A program made the translations under genes and the position numbers. From Marinobacterium arenosum (GTDB lineage Bacteria; Pseudomonadota; Gammaproteobacteria; Pseudomonadales; Balneatricaceae), in the NCBI RefSeq assembly GCF_019795155.1, contig NZ_JAILYN010000029.1, forward strand, positions 1 through 60,037: a DNA stretch of 60,037 bases, read 5' to 3'. The stretch's first letter is position 1. Each line of letters starts with the position of its first letter. This document shows, one piece after another, positions 16,501-25,244 of the stretch. The notes below the pieces were generated by a model. It worked only from the letters and a program-made list of their open reading frames with translations. It was not told where the DNA came from and made no database searches.

Positions 16501-19500
16501 CCGTCACCGGAGCGGTCCCAGTGGTAGTACCACTTGCCATCCACATTCACCGGGACGATCAGCTTGCCGTAGTCGCCCAGGTCGATAATCGGCGGTGCCG
16601 GCACGGTAAAGACCGCATTGCCGGACGCTGGGTTACCGGCCGTATCTTCAACCTTTGCCGCCGTGAAGGTCAGCGTATCGTTCACCGCCACGGTCGTACC
16701 GTTGCCCAACGTAAGTTCGAAGGTGCGGGCATAGCCGTCAACGGCATCGCTCGCCGCCAGCGCGGCACCCGTGCCCAGGCTGTGGCTGTTGCTTACGGTG
16801 AGATCGCCCGCAGTCAGGCTGGCCACCTTCACCGGTTCATTGAGCTTCAGAGTGATCTTGTCGCCGACGCCGTAGCTGCCGTCCTCGGTGCCGCTGCCCG
16901 CCGCTATCGGCGTGGTGGCATCAACCGTGGGTGCTGTGCCGTCCACGGTCACGCTGTTGGTCGAGGCGGCACTGAGATTGCCCGTCGCATCCACCGTGTA
17001 GACATTGTAAGTACCCTCGCTTAAGCCCGTTGCCCCCAATGCGGTATCGCTGTTGGCAGCGGTAATCTCGACGCTGTTCCACAGGTTGTCGGCGGCGCTG
17101 GTAATATCGGCCAGTTTGGTTACCGTGACGTTGCTGTTGACCAGGTAGGCGCTACCGGTCTCGCTGCTCCGCACGGTGGCAGTGCCGCCGGGTTGAATGG
17201 TGGCGGCGGTGAAGGTTACGGTCGGAGCGACGGTATCAACCAACTCTAACACAACGTTCATATTGAAGGCGTCGTGGTCATCGTGGACGGTGCCAACGTT
17301 CAGATTGATGAAGGCGTGGCCCGAACCCGATGGTGTGGCCGACCAGTAATTGCTGGACTTCCAGTCCGAGGGGGCGCCGTTGATTATAGTATTCGTTTCT
17401 GTGCCATTATGGGCATCCCATATCGCCAGCAGGTCGTCATAGGTGTCGTTGGTTTCACCGTTTGGGGTGTTATTGACTGCCGTGCCGGGGCGAGGGCCCT
17501 GGATTACCGACGATTCGCCCATGGTCGGCAGTGCCAGTTTAACGCTATTTAGCTCGGCATAGCGGTAGGTATTGTCGGTATCTACGTTTTCGTACAGGCC
17601 GTCATTATTGTTATCGGTCGCGCCCGTTTTCTGATTGCCATCAATATCGAATACAAAAATACTGTCCAGCACGTCATGGCTGACAGTGTCGTAACCGTTA
17701 TTCAGGCTACCGTTGTCGGCGCTGGTGCCGTCGCCGGAGCGGTCCCAGTGGTAGTACCACTTGCCATCCACATTCACCGGGGCGATCAGCTTGCCGTAGT
17801 TGCCCAGGTCGATAATCGGCGGTGCCGGTACGGTAAAGACCGCATTGCTGGACGCTGAGTTACCGGCCGCATCTTCAACCTTTGCCGCCGTGAAGGTCAG
17901 CGTATCTTTCACCGCCACGGTCGTGCCGTTGCCCAACGTAAGTTCGAAGGTGCGGGCATAGCCGTCAACGGCATCGCTCGCCGCCAGCGCGGCGCCCGTG
18001 CCCAGGCTGTGGCTGTTGCTTACGGTGATATCGCCCGCAGTCAGGCTGGACACCTTCACCGGTTCATTGAACTTCAGAGTGAACTTGTCGTCGGCATCGT
18101 AGCTGCCACCCTCGGTACTGCTGCCTGCCGCTATTGGCGTGGTGGCATCAACCATGGGTGCGGTAGTGTCCACTGTCACGCTGTTGGTCGAGGCGGTGCT
18201 GAGGTTGCCCGAGGCGTCTACCGTGTAGACCTTGTAAGTACCATCACTCAAACCTGTTGCCGCCAGTTCGGTATCGGTATTGGCGGTAGTGATGGCAACA
18301 CTGTTCCACAGATCGTCGTTGGCGCCAGTGATATCGGCCAGCTTAGTTACCGTGATGTTGCTGTTGACCAGGTAGGCGGTACCTTTTTCGCTGCTGCGCA
18401 CGGTGGCGCTGCCGCTGCTTTGGATGGCGGCGGCGGTAACGCTGGCGGTGGGGGCCTGGGTGTCTGGCGCTGGACCGGGATTGGGGGTGGGTTGCGGCTT
18501 GGGCTGGTAAACCGCGCCGGTGCCGTCGCCGACCGACAGGTTATCGGCTTCGTCGTCGATGGCATCCTGCAGCGTGCTGTCGGTGGTGCGGTCCTTGACG
18601 GTGCTCAGGTCATTGTTTTCCGCGCCGCTCTCCAGCTGCTCTTCGATCTCCTCGGCTACGCGCTGCACCTGGGCGATCTTGACCAGCGTGCTGCCCTGAT
18701 CGGCGCCGCTGGCGACGGCGTCATCGATCGATTTGTTCAGCTTGGCGATGCTTTGGGCGCTGTCGTCGGCCAGGGCGTCGACGCGCGCCTGCTGGGTGCT
18801 GTCCGCGCCGGTTTTGCCGGCGGCGGTGCTGAGCAGCTGTTTGACGGTATCGGCGTCGGCCAGGTTCAGCGGCGTGTCGGTCGGCGTCTTGAGCAGTTCG
18901 GCCACGGCGGCGACCGCGGCTTCGCTGCCGGCGGCTTCGTCGGCCACCAGGTCGGCGCCGTCCAGCAGCGCGGCGGTCTGGCTCAGCAGGGTGTTGACCT
19001 GGGCGGCGGCGGCCTGCACCTTCAGCGCCTGGCCGGTGGCCGCGCTGTCGGTATCCGTGCGCAGCGCTTCCTTCACCGGGTCGTAGTTCAGTAGGTCGAT
19101 ACCGGAATCGAGGCCGAGTTTGCTGGCCAGGGCGGCCTGGGCATCGGCGACGGCGGTGCTGCTGCCGGCATTGCTTTTCGCCAGGCTGTCGATCAGGGTG
19201 GTCAGCGGGTTGATCACCTTGGCGCCGGCCGGCGCGCTCATGCGGCCCTCGAACGGCGCACCGGTGGAGATGTCGGTACCGCCGGTCATGGTCAGCTCAC
19301 CGAAGCCGGCGTCTTCGCCGAAGTCAAAATGACCGTTTTCATCGGTGATGCGGGTTTCCACTCGGGTGGTTTCGACGCCGTCGATCACTTCGGTTACCGT
19401 CAGGGTGACGGTGGCACCACTGAAATAGCCGTCGACTACCACGCCATCCTTGGAGAGCCCCGGTACGTCGACACCGCTGTACTCTTCGTTGGCATACAGC

Positions 19501-20102
19501 TTGGTGATCTCGCCGACCGGGTTGTCGCTGGCCAGTACGCTGTCGATCTCAGCCTGGCTGGGCTCGCGCCCCAGGATGCCGGCGTATTGGGCGATCACAC
19601 CGATATCGTCCGACTTGGCTTCGATCAGCTCAGCGGAGTTGGCAAAGCTGGCCAATACCTCGGCACGGCTGGAACCCTGGTTGGTCAGCGCGTCCAGCCA
19701 GAACGCTTTGCCGTCGGCATCGGGTGCGCGGTCGAAGGTGTGCTGGTAGAGCAGATCGAGAAAGGCGCTGTCATCCTCGGCGGCGCCGTACAGCGTCTGG
19801 GATTCGTCGGAAATCATGAAGCTGGCGCAGATATCGAGCAGCGAGGCGCCGTTCTGGGCCTGCTGTGCCCAGAAGTTCAGTCCGCCGGCATCGGGGATAC
19901 GGTCAAAGGCGGCAAAGTAAAGCCGGGCGACCGGCGCCACGACTTCGCTGAACTCCTGGCTGTCGATCAGCACCTGAGTCAGCTCGGCGGCGTTCAGCGT
20001 GCCGCTGTCCAGTTCGTTCTGCCAAAAGGCCTTGCCGCCCTCATCGGCCGGGCGGCCCAGAATCTGTTCGTATAGTTGGTCGATAAAGGTCGCGGTGGCC
20101 AT
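13566..20102 (-). CDS. Giant secreted DUF4214 / Ig-like / FG-GAP propeller protein (giant 1)
   Basis: The protein has 2178 residues. The start is ATG 20102 (MATATFIDQLYEQILGRPAD), which matches the paralogue's start and has GGGAG upstream. Order: DUF4214 repeats (1-215, such as RLYFAAFDRIPDAGGLNFW); a carboxypeptidase-regulatory-like segment and helical region (220-530); a Pro-rich linker; two or three Ig-like modules alternating with two copies of a GKWYYHWDRSGDGTS domain; seven FG-GAP repeats of about 72 residues (1470-1975, core DVNGDGLADLIVGA); then a C-terminal Ca-binding region (GGLGDDSLTATAA, GGAGDDRF) ending hydrophobically (WELLSV). There is no N-terminal signal peptide, and the end fits type I secretion. 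Probably a cell-surface adhesin or scaffold. It follows the kinase gene by 211 bp, with operator-like repeats in between. Confidence 0.85.
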   Translation of the reverse strand: MATATFIDQLYEQILGRPADEGGKAFWQNELDSGTLNAAELTQVLIDSQEFSEVVAPVARLYFAAFDRIPDAGGLNFWAQQAQNGASLLDICASFMISDESQTLYGAAEDDSAFLDLLYQHTFDRAPDADGKAFWLDALTNQGSSRAEVLASFANSAELIEAKSDDIGVIAQYAGILGREPSQAEIDSVLASDNPVGEITKLYANEEYSGVDVPGLSKDGVVVDGYFSGATVTLTVTEVIDGVETTRVETRITDENGHFDFGEDAGFGELTMTGGTDISTGAPFEGRMSAPAGAKVINPLTTLIDSLAKSNAGSSTAVADAQAALASKLGLDSGIDLLNYDPVKEALRTDTDSAATGQALKVQAAAAQVNTLLSQTAALLDGADLVADEAAGSEAAVAAVAELLKTPTDTPLNLADADTVKQLLSTAAGKTGADSTQQARVDALADDSAQSIAKLNKSIDDAVASGADQGSTLVKIAQVQRVAEEIEEQLESGAENNDLSTVKDRTTDSTLQDAIDDEADNLSVGDGTGAVYQPKPQPTPNPGPAPDTQAPTASVTAAAIQSSGSATVRSSEKGTAYLVNSNITVTKLADITGANDDLWNSVAITTANTDTELAATGLSDGTYKVYTVDASGNLSTASTNSVTVDTTAPMVDATTPIAAGSSTEGGSYDADDKFTLKFNEPVKVSSLTAGDITVSNSHSLGTGAALAASDAVDGYARTFELTLGNGTTVAVKDTLTFTAAKVEDAAGNSASSNAVFTVPAPPIIDLGNYGKLIAPVNVDGKWYYHWDRSGDGTSADNGSLNNGYDTVSHDVLDSIFVFDIDGNQKTGATDNNNDGLYENVDTDNTYRYAELNSVKLALPTMGESSVIQGPRPGTAVNNTPNGETNDTYDDLLAIWDAHNGTETNTIINGAPSDWKSSNYWSATPSGSGHAFINLNVGTVHDDHDAFNMNVVLELVDTVAPTVTFTAATIQPGGTATVRSSETGSAYLVNSNVTVTKLADITSAADNLWNSVEITAANSDTALGATGLSEGTYNVYTVDATGNLSAASTNSVTVDGTAPTVDATTPIAAGSGTEDGSYGVGDKITLKLNEPVKVASLTAGDLTVSNSHSLGTGAALAASDAVDGYARTFELTLGNGTTVAVNDTLTFTAAKVEDTAGNPASGNAVFTVPAPPIIDLGDYGKLIVPVNVDGKWYYHWDRSGDGTSANTGSLNGGKDDATHDELDSIFVFDIDGNRKTGATDNNNDGLYENVDTDNTYRYAELNGVKLALPTIGESPLTENSRPGTAVGNNPAGEPNGTYDGLLAIWDAYNGTGTGFDLNGTPSGWNPFSVYWSATPSNSGHAGIYMEYGFVQDYEDSYPNTLYVALELVDTVAPTATVTAATINNSGSATMQSSEIGTAYLVNSNVTVTKLADITDANDDLWNSVAITAANSDTALAATGLVDGSYKVYTVDPTGNLSSAANGTVTITPPPPIELSAIAAGTGGFVINGEAAGDTSGYSVAAAGDVNGDGLADLIVGALYADPNNTSNAGKSYLVFGKANNTDAVDLAEVANGNGGFVINSEAENDNSGWSVAAAGDVNGDGLADLIVGALYADPNNTSNAGKSYLVFGKADNTDAVDLAEIANGNGGFVINGDAQGDLSGHSIAAAGDVNGDGLADLIVGAIGADPNGNSDAGKSYLVFGKADNTAVNLSAMGDGGFVINGEAEWDNSGYRVAAAGDVNGDGLADMIVSAPYAAPNNTSNAGKSYLVFGKADNTAVNLSAMGDGGFVINGEAEWDNSGWSVAAAGDVNGDGLADLIVGAPSADPNGGFEAGKSYLVFGKTDNTEAIDLATVAGGTGGFAINGESADDNSGYSVAAAGDVNGDGLADLIVGALGADPNGNSNAGKSYLVFGKADNTNAIDLATIAGGDGGFAINGEASDDSSGWSVAAAGDVNGDGLADLIVGAPYASPNNTSNAGKSYVIFGATDGAFNQTAVDQLGTAEDDSFSDGGSAATLVGGLGDDSLTATAASVLYGGAGDDRFVIDGTMITALESNYGQGGNDGQLARIDGGSGLDTLELSGSGLTLDLTAIANQAGANPTGGSRIDSVEKIDLTGAGDNRLMLTAADVIDMAGFNTFEASGDYAGRHQLMVVGDGEDSFRTTDSGWSLVSNVAIDGKTYDVYNHTDLVTLYVLGASWELLSV
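14180..15695 (-). repeat. Seven in-frame 207/216-bp repeats encoding FG-GAP units
   Basis: Seven copies, each reading GGFVINGEA-xx-SGxSVAAAGDVNGDG...GKSYLVFGK when translated. The DNA core encoding the GDVNGDG motif is almost invariant, a sign of recent duplication or gene conversion. DxNxDG loops bind Ca(II) in FG-GAP/integrin-type propellers. Seven is the count for one closed seven-bladed propeller. Confidence 0.9.
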
Positions 20103-20151
20103 CGGTGTTTCTCCCTGATACCGGTTGTGAATGCAGTACCCAAACAGGCGT

Positions 20152-20182
20152 TTTACACCGGCGATGTAAACCTGGTGTAAAC
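20152..20182 (-). promoter_or_regulatory. 11-bp direct repeats upstream of giant 1 (candidate regulator site)
   Basis: On the minus strand GTTTACACCAG is followed directly by GTTTACATCGC, so two GTTTAC hexamers lie exactly 11 bp apart (20182-20177 and 20171-20166). TTTACACC/GGTGTAAA also forms an inverted repeat across the site. The 11-bp phasing is that of OmpR/PhoB-family binding. It lies 64-80 bp before the giant 1 start, next to genes for such a regulator. Confidence 0.6.
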
Positions 20183-20247
20183 GGCGCGGGGAGATTTGCA
20201 GGTTTTCTAGGTATTTTTCAGAGAATTCGAGCGGATTCTGCGGAGGC

Positions 20248-20283
20248 GGGCTCAATCCGCGACCGCAGTTGCGGATTGAGCCC
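20248..20283 (-). terminator. Hairpin between hybrid kinase 1 and giant 1
   Basis: A perfect 13-bp inverted repeat (GGGCTCAATCCGC / GCGGATTGAGCCC, 10-base loop) lies 31 bp after the kinase stop. No T-run follows; it could be a terminator or attenuator that separates giant 1 expression from the kinase operon. Confidence 0.55.
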
Positions 20284-20313
20284 TGTCCGGGAAGGGAAGC
20301 AGAAGGAGGCTTG

Positions 20314-23085
20314 TCAGTGGAGTGGCGGCGAGGGCTGCTCTGACGAATGCTCGGACATCAGCGTCAGGTATTGCCGGAACAGGTTGTCGCTCAGCGCCGG
20401 GTCCTGGCTGAGAGCGGCGTTCTCCAGTTGCCGGGCCAGCTGCATCAGCGTGGTTTGTCCCAGCAGTCCGGCGCCGTTGGCCAGCCGGTGTGCGGCCTGG
20501 GCCATGTCGGTCAGCTGGCCTTCGGCTTGGGCGGCCCGCAGTTGTCGGTCGGCTTGCTGAAGCGCGTCTTGCTGCTGGGCGATCAGCTGCTTCAATTCCT
20601 CGGGTGTCAGGTAGCCCTGGTATTCGTTCGGCGGCGCCGCGTCCTGCGATGGTTCGGCATGGGCGGTATCCGGCCGGCGGTCGCGATAGTGAGCAAGGGC
20701 GCGGTACAGCGCCTGCAGGCGCAGGGGCTTGCTGACCCAGCCATCCATCACGGTGTTTTCGCACCGTTCGATCACCTCGCGGGTGGCGTTTGCGGTCAGT
20801 GCAAAAATGGGGGGCAGTTCGGCGCCCTGGCGGTGTTGCTGCCGGATCAGGCGGGTGGCTTCGAAACCATCCATTCCCGGCATCTGGAGGTCCATCAGCA
20901 CCAGGTCGAATGTTTGCCGTGCCAGGGCATCGGCCGCTGCCTGGCCGTCGGTCACCGCCATGACCTGATGGCCGTCGTGCTGCAGCAGTTTGCCGATAAT
21001 GTCGCGATTCTGGGCGGTATCGTCGGCCAGCAGTATCTTTAATGGTGCGGGGGCGGGCGCCGGTCGCTCCGATTCGATCGGTATCGTTTGCGGGGGCTGC
21101 AGGTTGACCGTAAACCAGAAGACGCTGCCGGTACCGACATCGCTTTCCAGGCCGATATCTCCACCCATCGCCTCGACCAGTCGCTTGCAGATAGCCAGAC
21201 CGAGGCCGATGCCGCCTTGTCGTCGGCGGATGCTGTTGTCGGCCTGTTCGAAGGGTTGGAAAATGCGCGACTGCATCTCCGCCGGGATGCCGCGGCCGGT
21301 GTCTTCGACGGAGATCATCAGGGTAGTCGGCTCGGCTTTCGCGTCCAGCAGCCCGGCGTACACGCGGATCTCGCCCCGGTCGGTGTATTTGATGGCGTTG
21401 TTGATCAGGTTCGCCAGTACCTGGCGGATGCGGACGGGGTCGCCAATCGCCTGTAGGGGCAAGTCGTTTATCGATAGTGACAGGCCGAGCCCTTTTTCAT
21501 CCGCCAGCGACTGCGTCAGTGTCACCGCCTCCCGGATCACGTCGGCCGGCTGAAAGCGCTGTTGTTGCAGGCTGACCTCGCCCTTTTCCACCTGGGACAT
21601 ATCCAGCACGTCGTCAATCAGGGCCAGCAATTGCTTGCCCGCGTTGTCCACGGTGTAGAGCAGCTGTCGGTTGTCCGGCGTCAGGCTGGTTTTGTCCATC
21701 AATTGGGTCGCACCCAGCACCGCAGTCATCGGGGTGCGCAGTTCGTGGCTCATCATGGCCAGGAATTCACCTTTGGCGGCGCTGGCCGCTTCGGCCTGCT
21801 CCTTGGCCAGGTTCAATTGTCGGGTGCGTTCGGCCACCTGGTGCTCAAGCGACTGGGTCAACTGTCGTTCGGCATCCAGGGTACGCTGTTGGGATTGTTC
21901 GTGCTCCCGGCGCAGCAGGTTGTAACGGTCGGCAAAGGAAACGGCAAACAGCGGAATGATACCCAGCAGCGTCACCAGCATCTCTGATTCACTGAGAATA
22001 TGGGGGATGACCCCCATGACGCCGAAATTAAACAGGGCGGCCGTCAGGATGAAGATGAACAGGGAGAGCAAGAACATGCGGGCAGCGCGATTCCCCTTGT
22101 ACATCACGGTGATGCCTGCGGCGAGCGCAGCGATCAGATTCACTGGGGTTATCAGCGTGATCAGTTGGGAAGCCGTACGGATGTCCGCCCAGAGACAGAC
22201 TCCTGTCATTAGCAGTGTGGTGATCAGCAAGCCGTTCAGTATTCGCCACCAGCTCCGACTGAATTGTCGGGTCTGCAGGAAGGCGGTCGAGAACGCCAGG
22301 TAGAAAAAGTTGGTGACCGCAATGCTGATGGGGATGAGGCGCATGGCCAGGTCGCTGTTAAGACCGCCGGCATATTGGAGGATTAGGCCGTTGAAGGCGG
22401 CAAAGTAGGTCAGAAACGAGAGAATAAACAGACTGAAGTAAACATAGAGTGCTTCACGCAGCACGAAGGTGACCAGTAGATAATAGATTCCGATGCCGAG
22501 GAGCACGCCACAGAGCAGCACCAGCAACATGGTTTTCTGATCGGTTGCCGCCCTGAAAGCCGATGGTTGCCAGACCTTCGGGGAGAGATTGACGGAGGTG
22601 TGGGTATTGATTTTCAGGTAGACGGTGCGCGTTTGGCCCGGCCTGATGGTGACCGGGAACAGGTTGGCGCGATGTTTGATCGGCCGCTGACTCACCGGCG
22701 TTGAGGCGCCCAACTGCAAGGGCTGCCAGTTTCCCGCGCTGTCTTGCTGATACAGGATGATGCTCTGTACGCGTGAATGGTCGCCTTCGATCCACCAGTC
22801 GGAATGGGCGCTGTTATTGTGAATCTGCAGGCGCGCCCAGATCGTATCGTGGGTGTAACCGATACTGCGGCTATCGCCGGGAGGGCTGGGCGAGAAAACC
22901 ACCGGGCTGTCCGGCGCGGTAATCGCCTCGATGGTAAGTTCCCCGGCCGGCGCTTGCAGCAAGCCAAGTTCTGCGCCCACGACATAGCGGGCCTGGGTAT
23001 CTGTCAGCGTCAGTGCCGCCTGTTGCGCATGGAGATTAACGGGCAATAGCAGCAACATCAGCAGGGCATAGAGCAGGATTCGCAT
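20314..23085 (-). CDS. 7TMR-DISM hybrid sensor histidine kinase with REC and Hpt domains (unit A)
   Basis: The protein has 923 residues. In order: signal peptide (1-20); periplasmic 7TMR-DISMED2 sensor (about 30-160, a carbohydrate-binding-like fold); seven membrane helices (about 175-385); coiled coil; HisKA with SHELRTPMTAVLGA (His near 445); HATPase (GRGIPAEMQ, GGIGLGLAICKRL); receiver with LMDLQMPGMDG (Asp near 730); and C-terminal Hpt with AAHRLANGAGLLG (His near 865). It is a complete phosphorelay in one polypeptide. ATG overlaps the response-regulator stop by one base (TAATG), so the two are co-translated and probably cognate. A close paralogue is at 44504-47278. Confidence 0.93.
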   Translation of the reverse strand: MRILLYALLMLLLLPVNLHAQQAALTLTDTQARYVVGAELGLLQAPAGELTIEAITAPDSPVVFSPSPPGDSRSIGYTHDTIWARLQIHNNSAHSDWWIEGDHSRVQSIILYQQDSAGNWQPLQLGASTPVSQRPIKHRANLFPVTIRPGQTRTVYLKINTHTSVNLSPKVWQPSAFRAATDQKTMLLVLLCGVLLGIGIYYLLVTFVLREALYVYFSLFILSFLTYFAAFNGLILQYAGGLNSDLAMRLIPISIAVTNFFYLAFSTAFLQTRQFSRSWWRILNGLLITTLLMTGVCLWADIRTASQLITLITPVNLIAALAAGITVMYKGNRAARMFLLSLFIFILTAALFNFGVMGVIPHILSESEMLVTLLGIIPLFAVSFADRYNLLRREHEQSQQRTLDAERQLTQSLEHQVAERTRQLNLAKEQAEAASAAKGEFLAMMSHELRTPMTAVLGATQLMDKTSLTPDNRQLLYTVDNAGKQLLALIDDVLDMSQVEKGEVSLQQQRFQPADVIREAVTLTQSLADEKGLGLSLSINDLPLQAIGDPVRIRQVLANLINNAIKYTDRGEIRVYAGLLDAKAEPTTLMISVEDTGRGIPAEMQSRIFQPFEQADNSIRRRQGGIGLGLAICKRLVEAMGGDIGLESDVGTGSVFWFTVNLQPPQTIPIESERPAPAPAPLKILLADDTAQNRDIIGKLLQHDGHQVMAVTDGQAAADALARQTFDLVLMDLQMPGMDGFEATRLIRQQHRQGAELPPIFALTANATREVIERCENTVMDGWVSKPLRLQALYRALAHYRDRRPDTAHAEPSQDAAPPNEYQGYLTPEELKQLIAQQQDALQQADRQLRAAQAEGQLTDMAQAAHRLANGAGLLGQTTLMQLARQLENAALSQDPALSDNLFRQYLTLMSEHSSEQPSPPLH

Positions 23086-23786
23086 TATTTGGTCGCTTCG
23101 AGGCGGTAGCCCTGTCTAGGGACGGTGATGATGTGGCGTGGATTGGCCGGGTCCGGCTCGAGCTTTTTCCGCAAGCGTGAAATCAGTACATCGACGGTTC
23201 TCGGGTGGCCCTCGCTTTCGCCGCGGGTCACCGCCTCCAGCAGGCTGTCTCGGCTGACCACATGGCCTTGGGCGGCGAACAGCCGTTTCAACAGGTCAAA
23301 CTCGCCGGGGGTTAGCTCAACGGCCGTGCCCGAGTCCATGATCAAGTTGGAAGTGCTTGGATCGAGCACCCATGGGCCAAAAGGGGGCAGGGCATCCGCT
23401 TCCTCCGCTCCCTCCGCTGCCGGCGCGCGCCTCTGACCGGACAACAGACCCTGTACCCGGTGCAGCAGCTCGCCCGGGTGGAAGGGTTTGATCAGGTAAT
23501 CGGTGGCACCCGCCTCGAAGCCCTCGAAGCGCTGCTCCGGCGTATTACGCCCGGTCATCACCAGAATGGGGGTGGCTCCGGCGAGGCTTTCGGCATGAAC
23601 CAGCTGCAAACCGTCACCGTCCGGCAGGTTCAGGTCGATGATCAGCAGATCGAAGGCGGCTGTTTCAAGCGCCTTGCGTGCTGCCTGAATCGTTGTAGCA
23701 GCGGTTGTTTGGTATCCGTTCTTACGTAATACGGTATCACAGAGGTAGCGAATAGCGCCTTCGTCCTCGACAAGCAGAACATTCAT
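23085..23786 (-). CDS. OmpR/PhoB-family response regulator (unit A)
   Basis: The 233-residue protein has a receiver domain (acidic pair in VEDEG, phospho-acceptor Asp51 in LLIIDLNLPDGDG, Lys in YLIKPFHPGE) and a C-terminal winged helix (LTPGEFDLLKRLF, RTVDVLISRLRKKLE, ITVPRQGYRL). Members bind 11-bp direct repeats as dimers. Such repeats occur upstream of giant 1, giant 2 and the 5' relic, the probable targets (inference). It is co-translated with the hybrid kinase. The paralogue at 47275-47967 has the same order of domains. Confidence 0.93.
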   Translation of the reverse strand: MNVLLVEDEGAIRYLCDTVLRKNGYQTTAATTIQAARKALETAAFDLLIIDLNLPDGDGLQLVHAESLAGATPILVMTGRNTPEQRFEGFEAGATDYLIKPFHPGELLHRVQGLLSGQRRAPAAEGAEEADALPPFGPWVLDPSTSNLIMDSGTAVELTPGEFDLLKRLFAAQGHVVSRDSLLEAVTRGESEGHPRTVDVLISRLRKKLEPDPANPRHIITVPRQGYRLEATK

Positions 23787-23810
23787 GTACTTATTTACTC
23801 ACAAATCCCG

Positions 23811-24095
23811 TCATGTGCGGGATGGCGGCCACTGCCGGGCGGCATGCAGAATACGCAGCACACGCACCAGGTCCCGTGTTATGTCGTAAATCAAAATGTA
23901 GTTCTGGTGCGCGATCAATTCGCGCGTACCTGCAACACGTCCAGGGCGACCAAGGCCAGGGTGATCGACCAGCCGCGAAGCTTTTTCCGATATCAGCTCA
24001 TCGAGGGCGAGGGCGGCGGTCGGGTTGTCCTGGGCGATGTATTCCCGGATCTCCTTTCGGTCGAGGTCAGCTGGTTTGGTCCAAACCAGTCTCAC
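23811..24095 (-). CDS. RelE/ParE-family toxin
   Basis: The 94-residue protein has the ParE/RelE fold pattern: an N-terminal strand and helix (VWTKPADLDRKEIREYIAQ), RLVDHPGLGRPGRVAGTREL, then YILIYDITRDLVRVLRILHA. Family members inhibit gyrase (ParE) or cleave mRNA (RelE); the type cannot be decided from sequence. It overlaps the antitoxin by 4 nt (ATGA). The pair lies between flaG and the response regulator of unit A; unit C lacks it, so it probably inserted after the duplication. Confidence 0.88.
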   Translation of the reverse strand: MRLVWTKPADLDRKEIREYIAQDNPTAALALDELISEKASRLVDHPGLGRPGRVAGTRELIAHQNYILIYDITRDLVRVLRILHAARQWPPSRT

Positions 24096-24382
24096 GAATC
24101 AGTGCCTGAAAGTTTGCGCCGCGTTTCTGCCCGCCATGCGGCGGCTTCGGCTTCCACGTCCTCAGCGGCGATCAGCTCGCCCGCATTGGCCGAGTCTATG
24201 CCTGCCTGCACTTCGCGCCGAAACCAGGCATCATGCTCTGCTGCTTCCTGCTGCTGCCGCACAACTTCTCGCATAAAGTCCCGAAGAAGCTGTGCCCCAC
24301 TACGGTCGCGAGACTTGGCGGCCTGGGTGAATTGCTGTTTTAAAGCGTCATCGACCCGGAAGGTGAAGGTTGCTTCGCTCAT
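24092..24382 (-). CDS. Ribbon-helix-helix antitoxin
   Basis: The 96-residue protein has an N-terminal strand-helix-helix (ATFTFRVDDALKQQFTQAAKSRDRSGAQLLRDFM) typical of RHH/ParD-like repressors, then an acidic helical tail that would wrap the toxin. It is first in the two-gene operon. A GTGC-N6-GCAC dyad at 24411-24424, 29 bp upstream, is a candidate autoregulatory operator. Confidence 0.85.
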   Translation of the reverse strand: MSEATFTFRVDDALKQQFTQAAKSRDRSGAQLLRDFMREVVRQQQEAAEHDAWFRREVQAGIDSANAGELIAAEDVEAEAAAWRAETRRKLSGTDS

Positions 24383-24410
24383 GGCTATATTCTCATGTGT
24401 TACAAATTAT

Positions 24411-24424
24411 GTGCAATGTAGCAC
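24411..24424. promoter_or_regulatory. Dyad upstream of the toxin-antitoxin operon
   Basis: GTGC AATGTA GCAC lies between the antitoxin start and the flaG gene, in an AT-rich stretch likely to hold the promoter. Antitoxins of the RHH type bind such short dyads. Confidence 0.4.
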
Positions 24425-24664
24425 GTGGGCTGTTTTCCGTCTATTTACCACCGTCGCACAAGCCCTGAAACCGGAGACATAAAGTTATGAGGGATAGGAA
24501 CATGACCAATTATCTCGCCCGCTACGAATGAATATTCATCGGGGCTGACGTCCATGGCGGAGGTTCTGTTTTTCCGCCGTTTTTCCGGGTGGGGCGGTAC
24601 GCTTGTTGGACGGGGATCGGGCTGTCAGCGGGTGGCAAAATCGCTTGTTGAAGTGCTTGGGCTA

Positions 24665-25057
24665 CTATGCACGTGTATCGATCAACAAGCCCCGCAGTTC
24701 TTCCAGCTTGTTGGCGATCGCCAAGGCTTCTTCGGTGGGGATCTGACGTACCAGTTCATCGGTGGAACGTTCGACCACCTTGATCACCGGCTTGCCGCTC
24801 TGTTCATCAACATTGAATTCAAGGTCGCGCTCCAGTGACCAGGCAAGATCGCTCATCCGGTTGGCCTGTTCTTCAAGCCGTTGGTCGATTGTGTCGGTGC
24901 TTTTATCATCAGGGTCGAGCACAACCAACCGAGGCGGTTCCACCTCTGTAGCAGAGTGGCCTGATGTTTTATTGCGGTCCGCCGCTACACCCTCGATTGA
25001 AAACTCCGGTGCTACTGCATGCGCCGGACCTGTACCGTTGCCAATGAAAGATTCCAT
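24665..25057 (-). CDS. flaG: FlaG-family protein (unit A copy)
   Basis: The 130-residue protein has a variable acidic N-terminal half and a conserved C-terminal FlaG domain (LEFNVDEQSGKPVIKVVERS, then TDELVRQIPTEEALAIANKL). FlaG proteins usually lie by flagellin and fliD genes and influence filament length. No flagellar gene is nearby. ATG 25057 has AAGGGGA upstream; the open frame extends 11 codons further without support. The C-terminal half is almost identical, at DNA level too, to the copy at 48130-48528. It is the first gene of the repeated flaG, regulator, kinase, giant module. Confidence 0.82.
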   Translation of the reverse strand: MESFIGNGTGPAHAVAPEFSIEGVAADRNKTSGHSATEVEPPRLVVLDPDDKSTDTIDQRLEEQANRMSDLAWSLERDLEFNVDEQSGKPVIKVVERSTDELVRQIPTEEALAIANKLEELRGLLIDTRA

Positions 25058-25244
25058 AACATTCCCCTTCGAACTCGAAACCATGAGCATCGGTAATAAA
25101 TTTAGCCAAGACGAGGGGAAGAAAGTTTTGGAATATTGAATAATTGTTTTGCTAAATCAAATTATTATTTCAGGATATCTTTATTTGAAAAATTCCAAAG
25201 CAGCGAGAGTGATGCGTGCCTCGCGTGATCCGGCAACTCGCCAT

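Noticed and set aside
13566-20255. Longer start for giant 1 at 20255
   Set aside because: The extra 51 codons cross the operator-like repeats, have no counterpart in giant 2, and the ATG at 20102 has the better ribosome site and a paralogous start.
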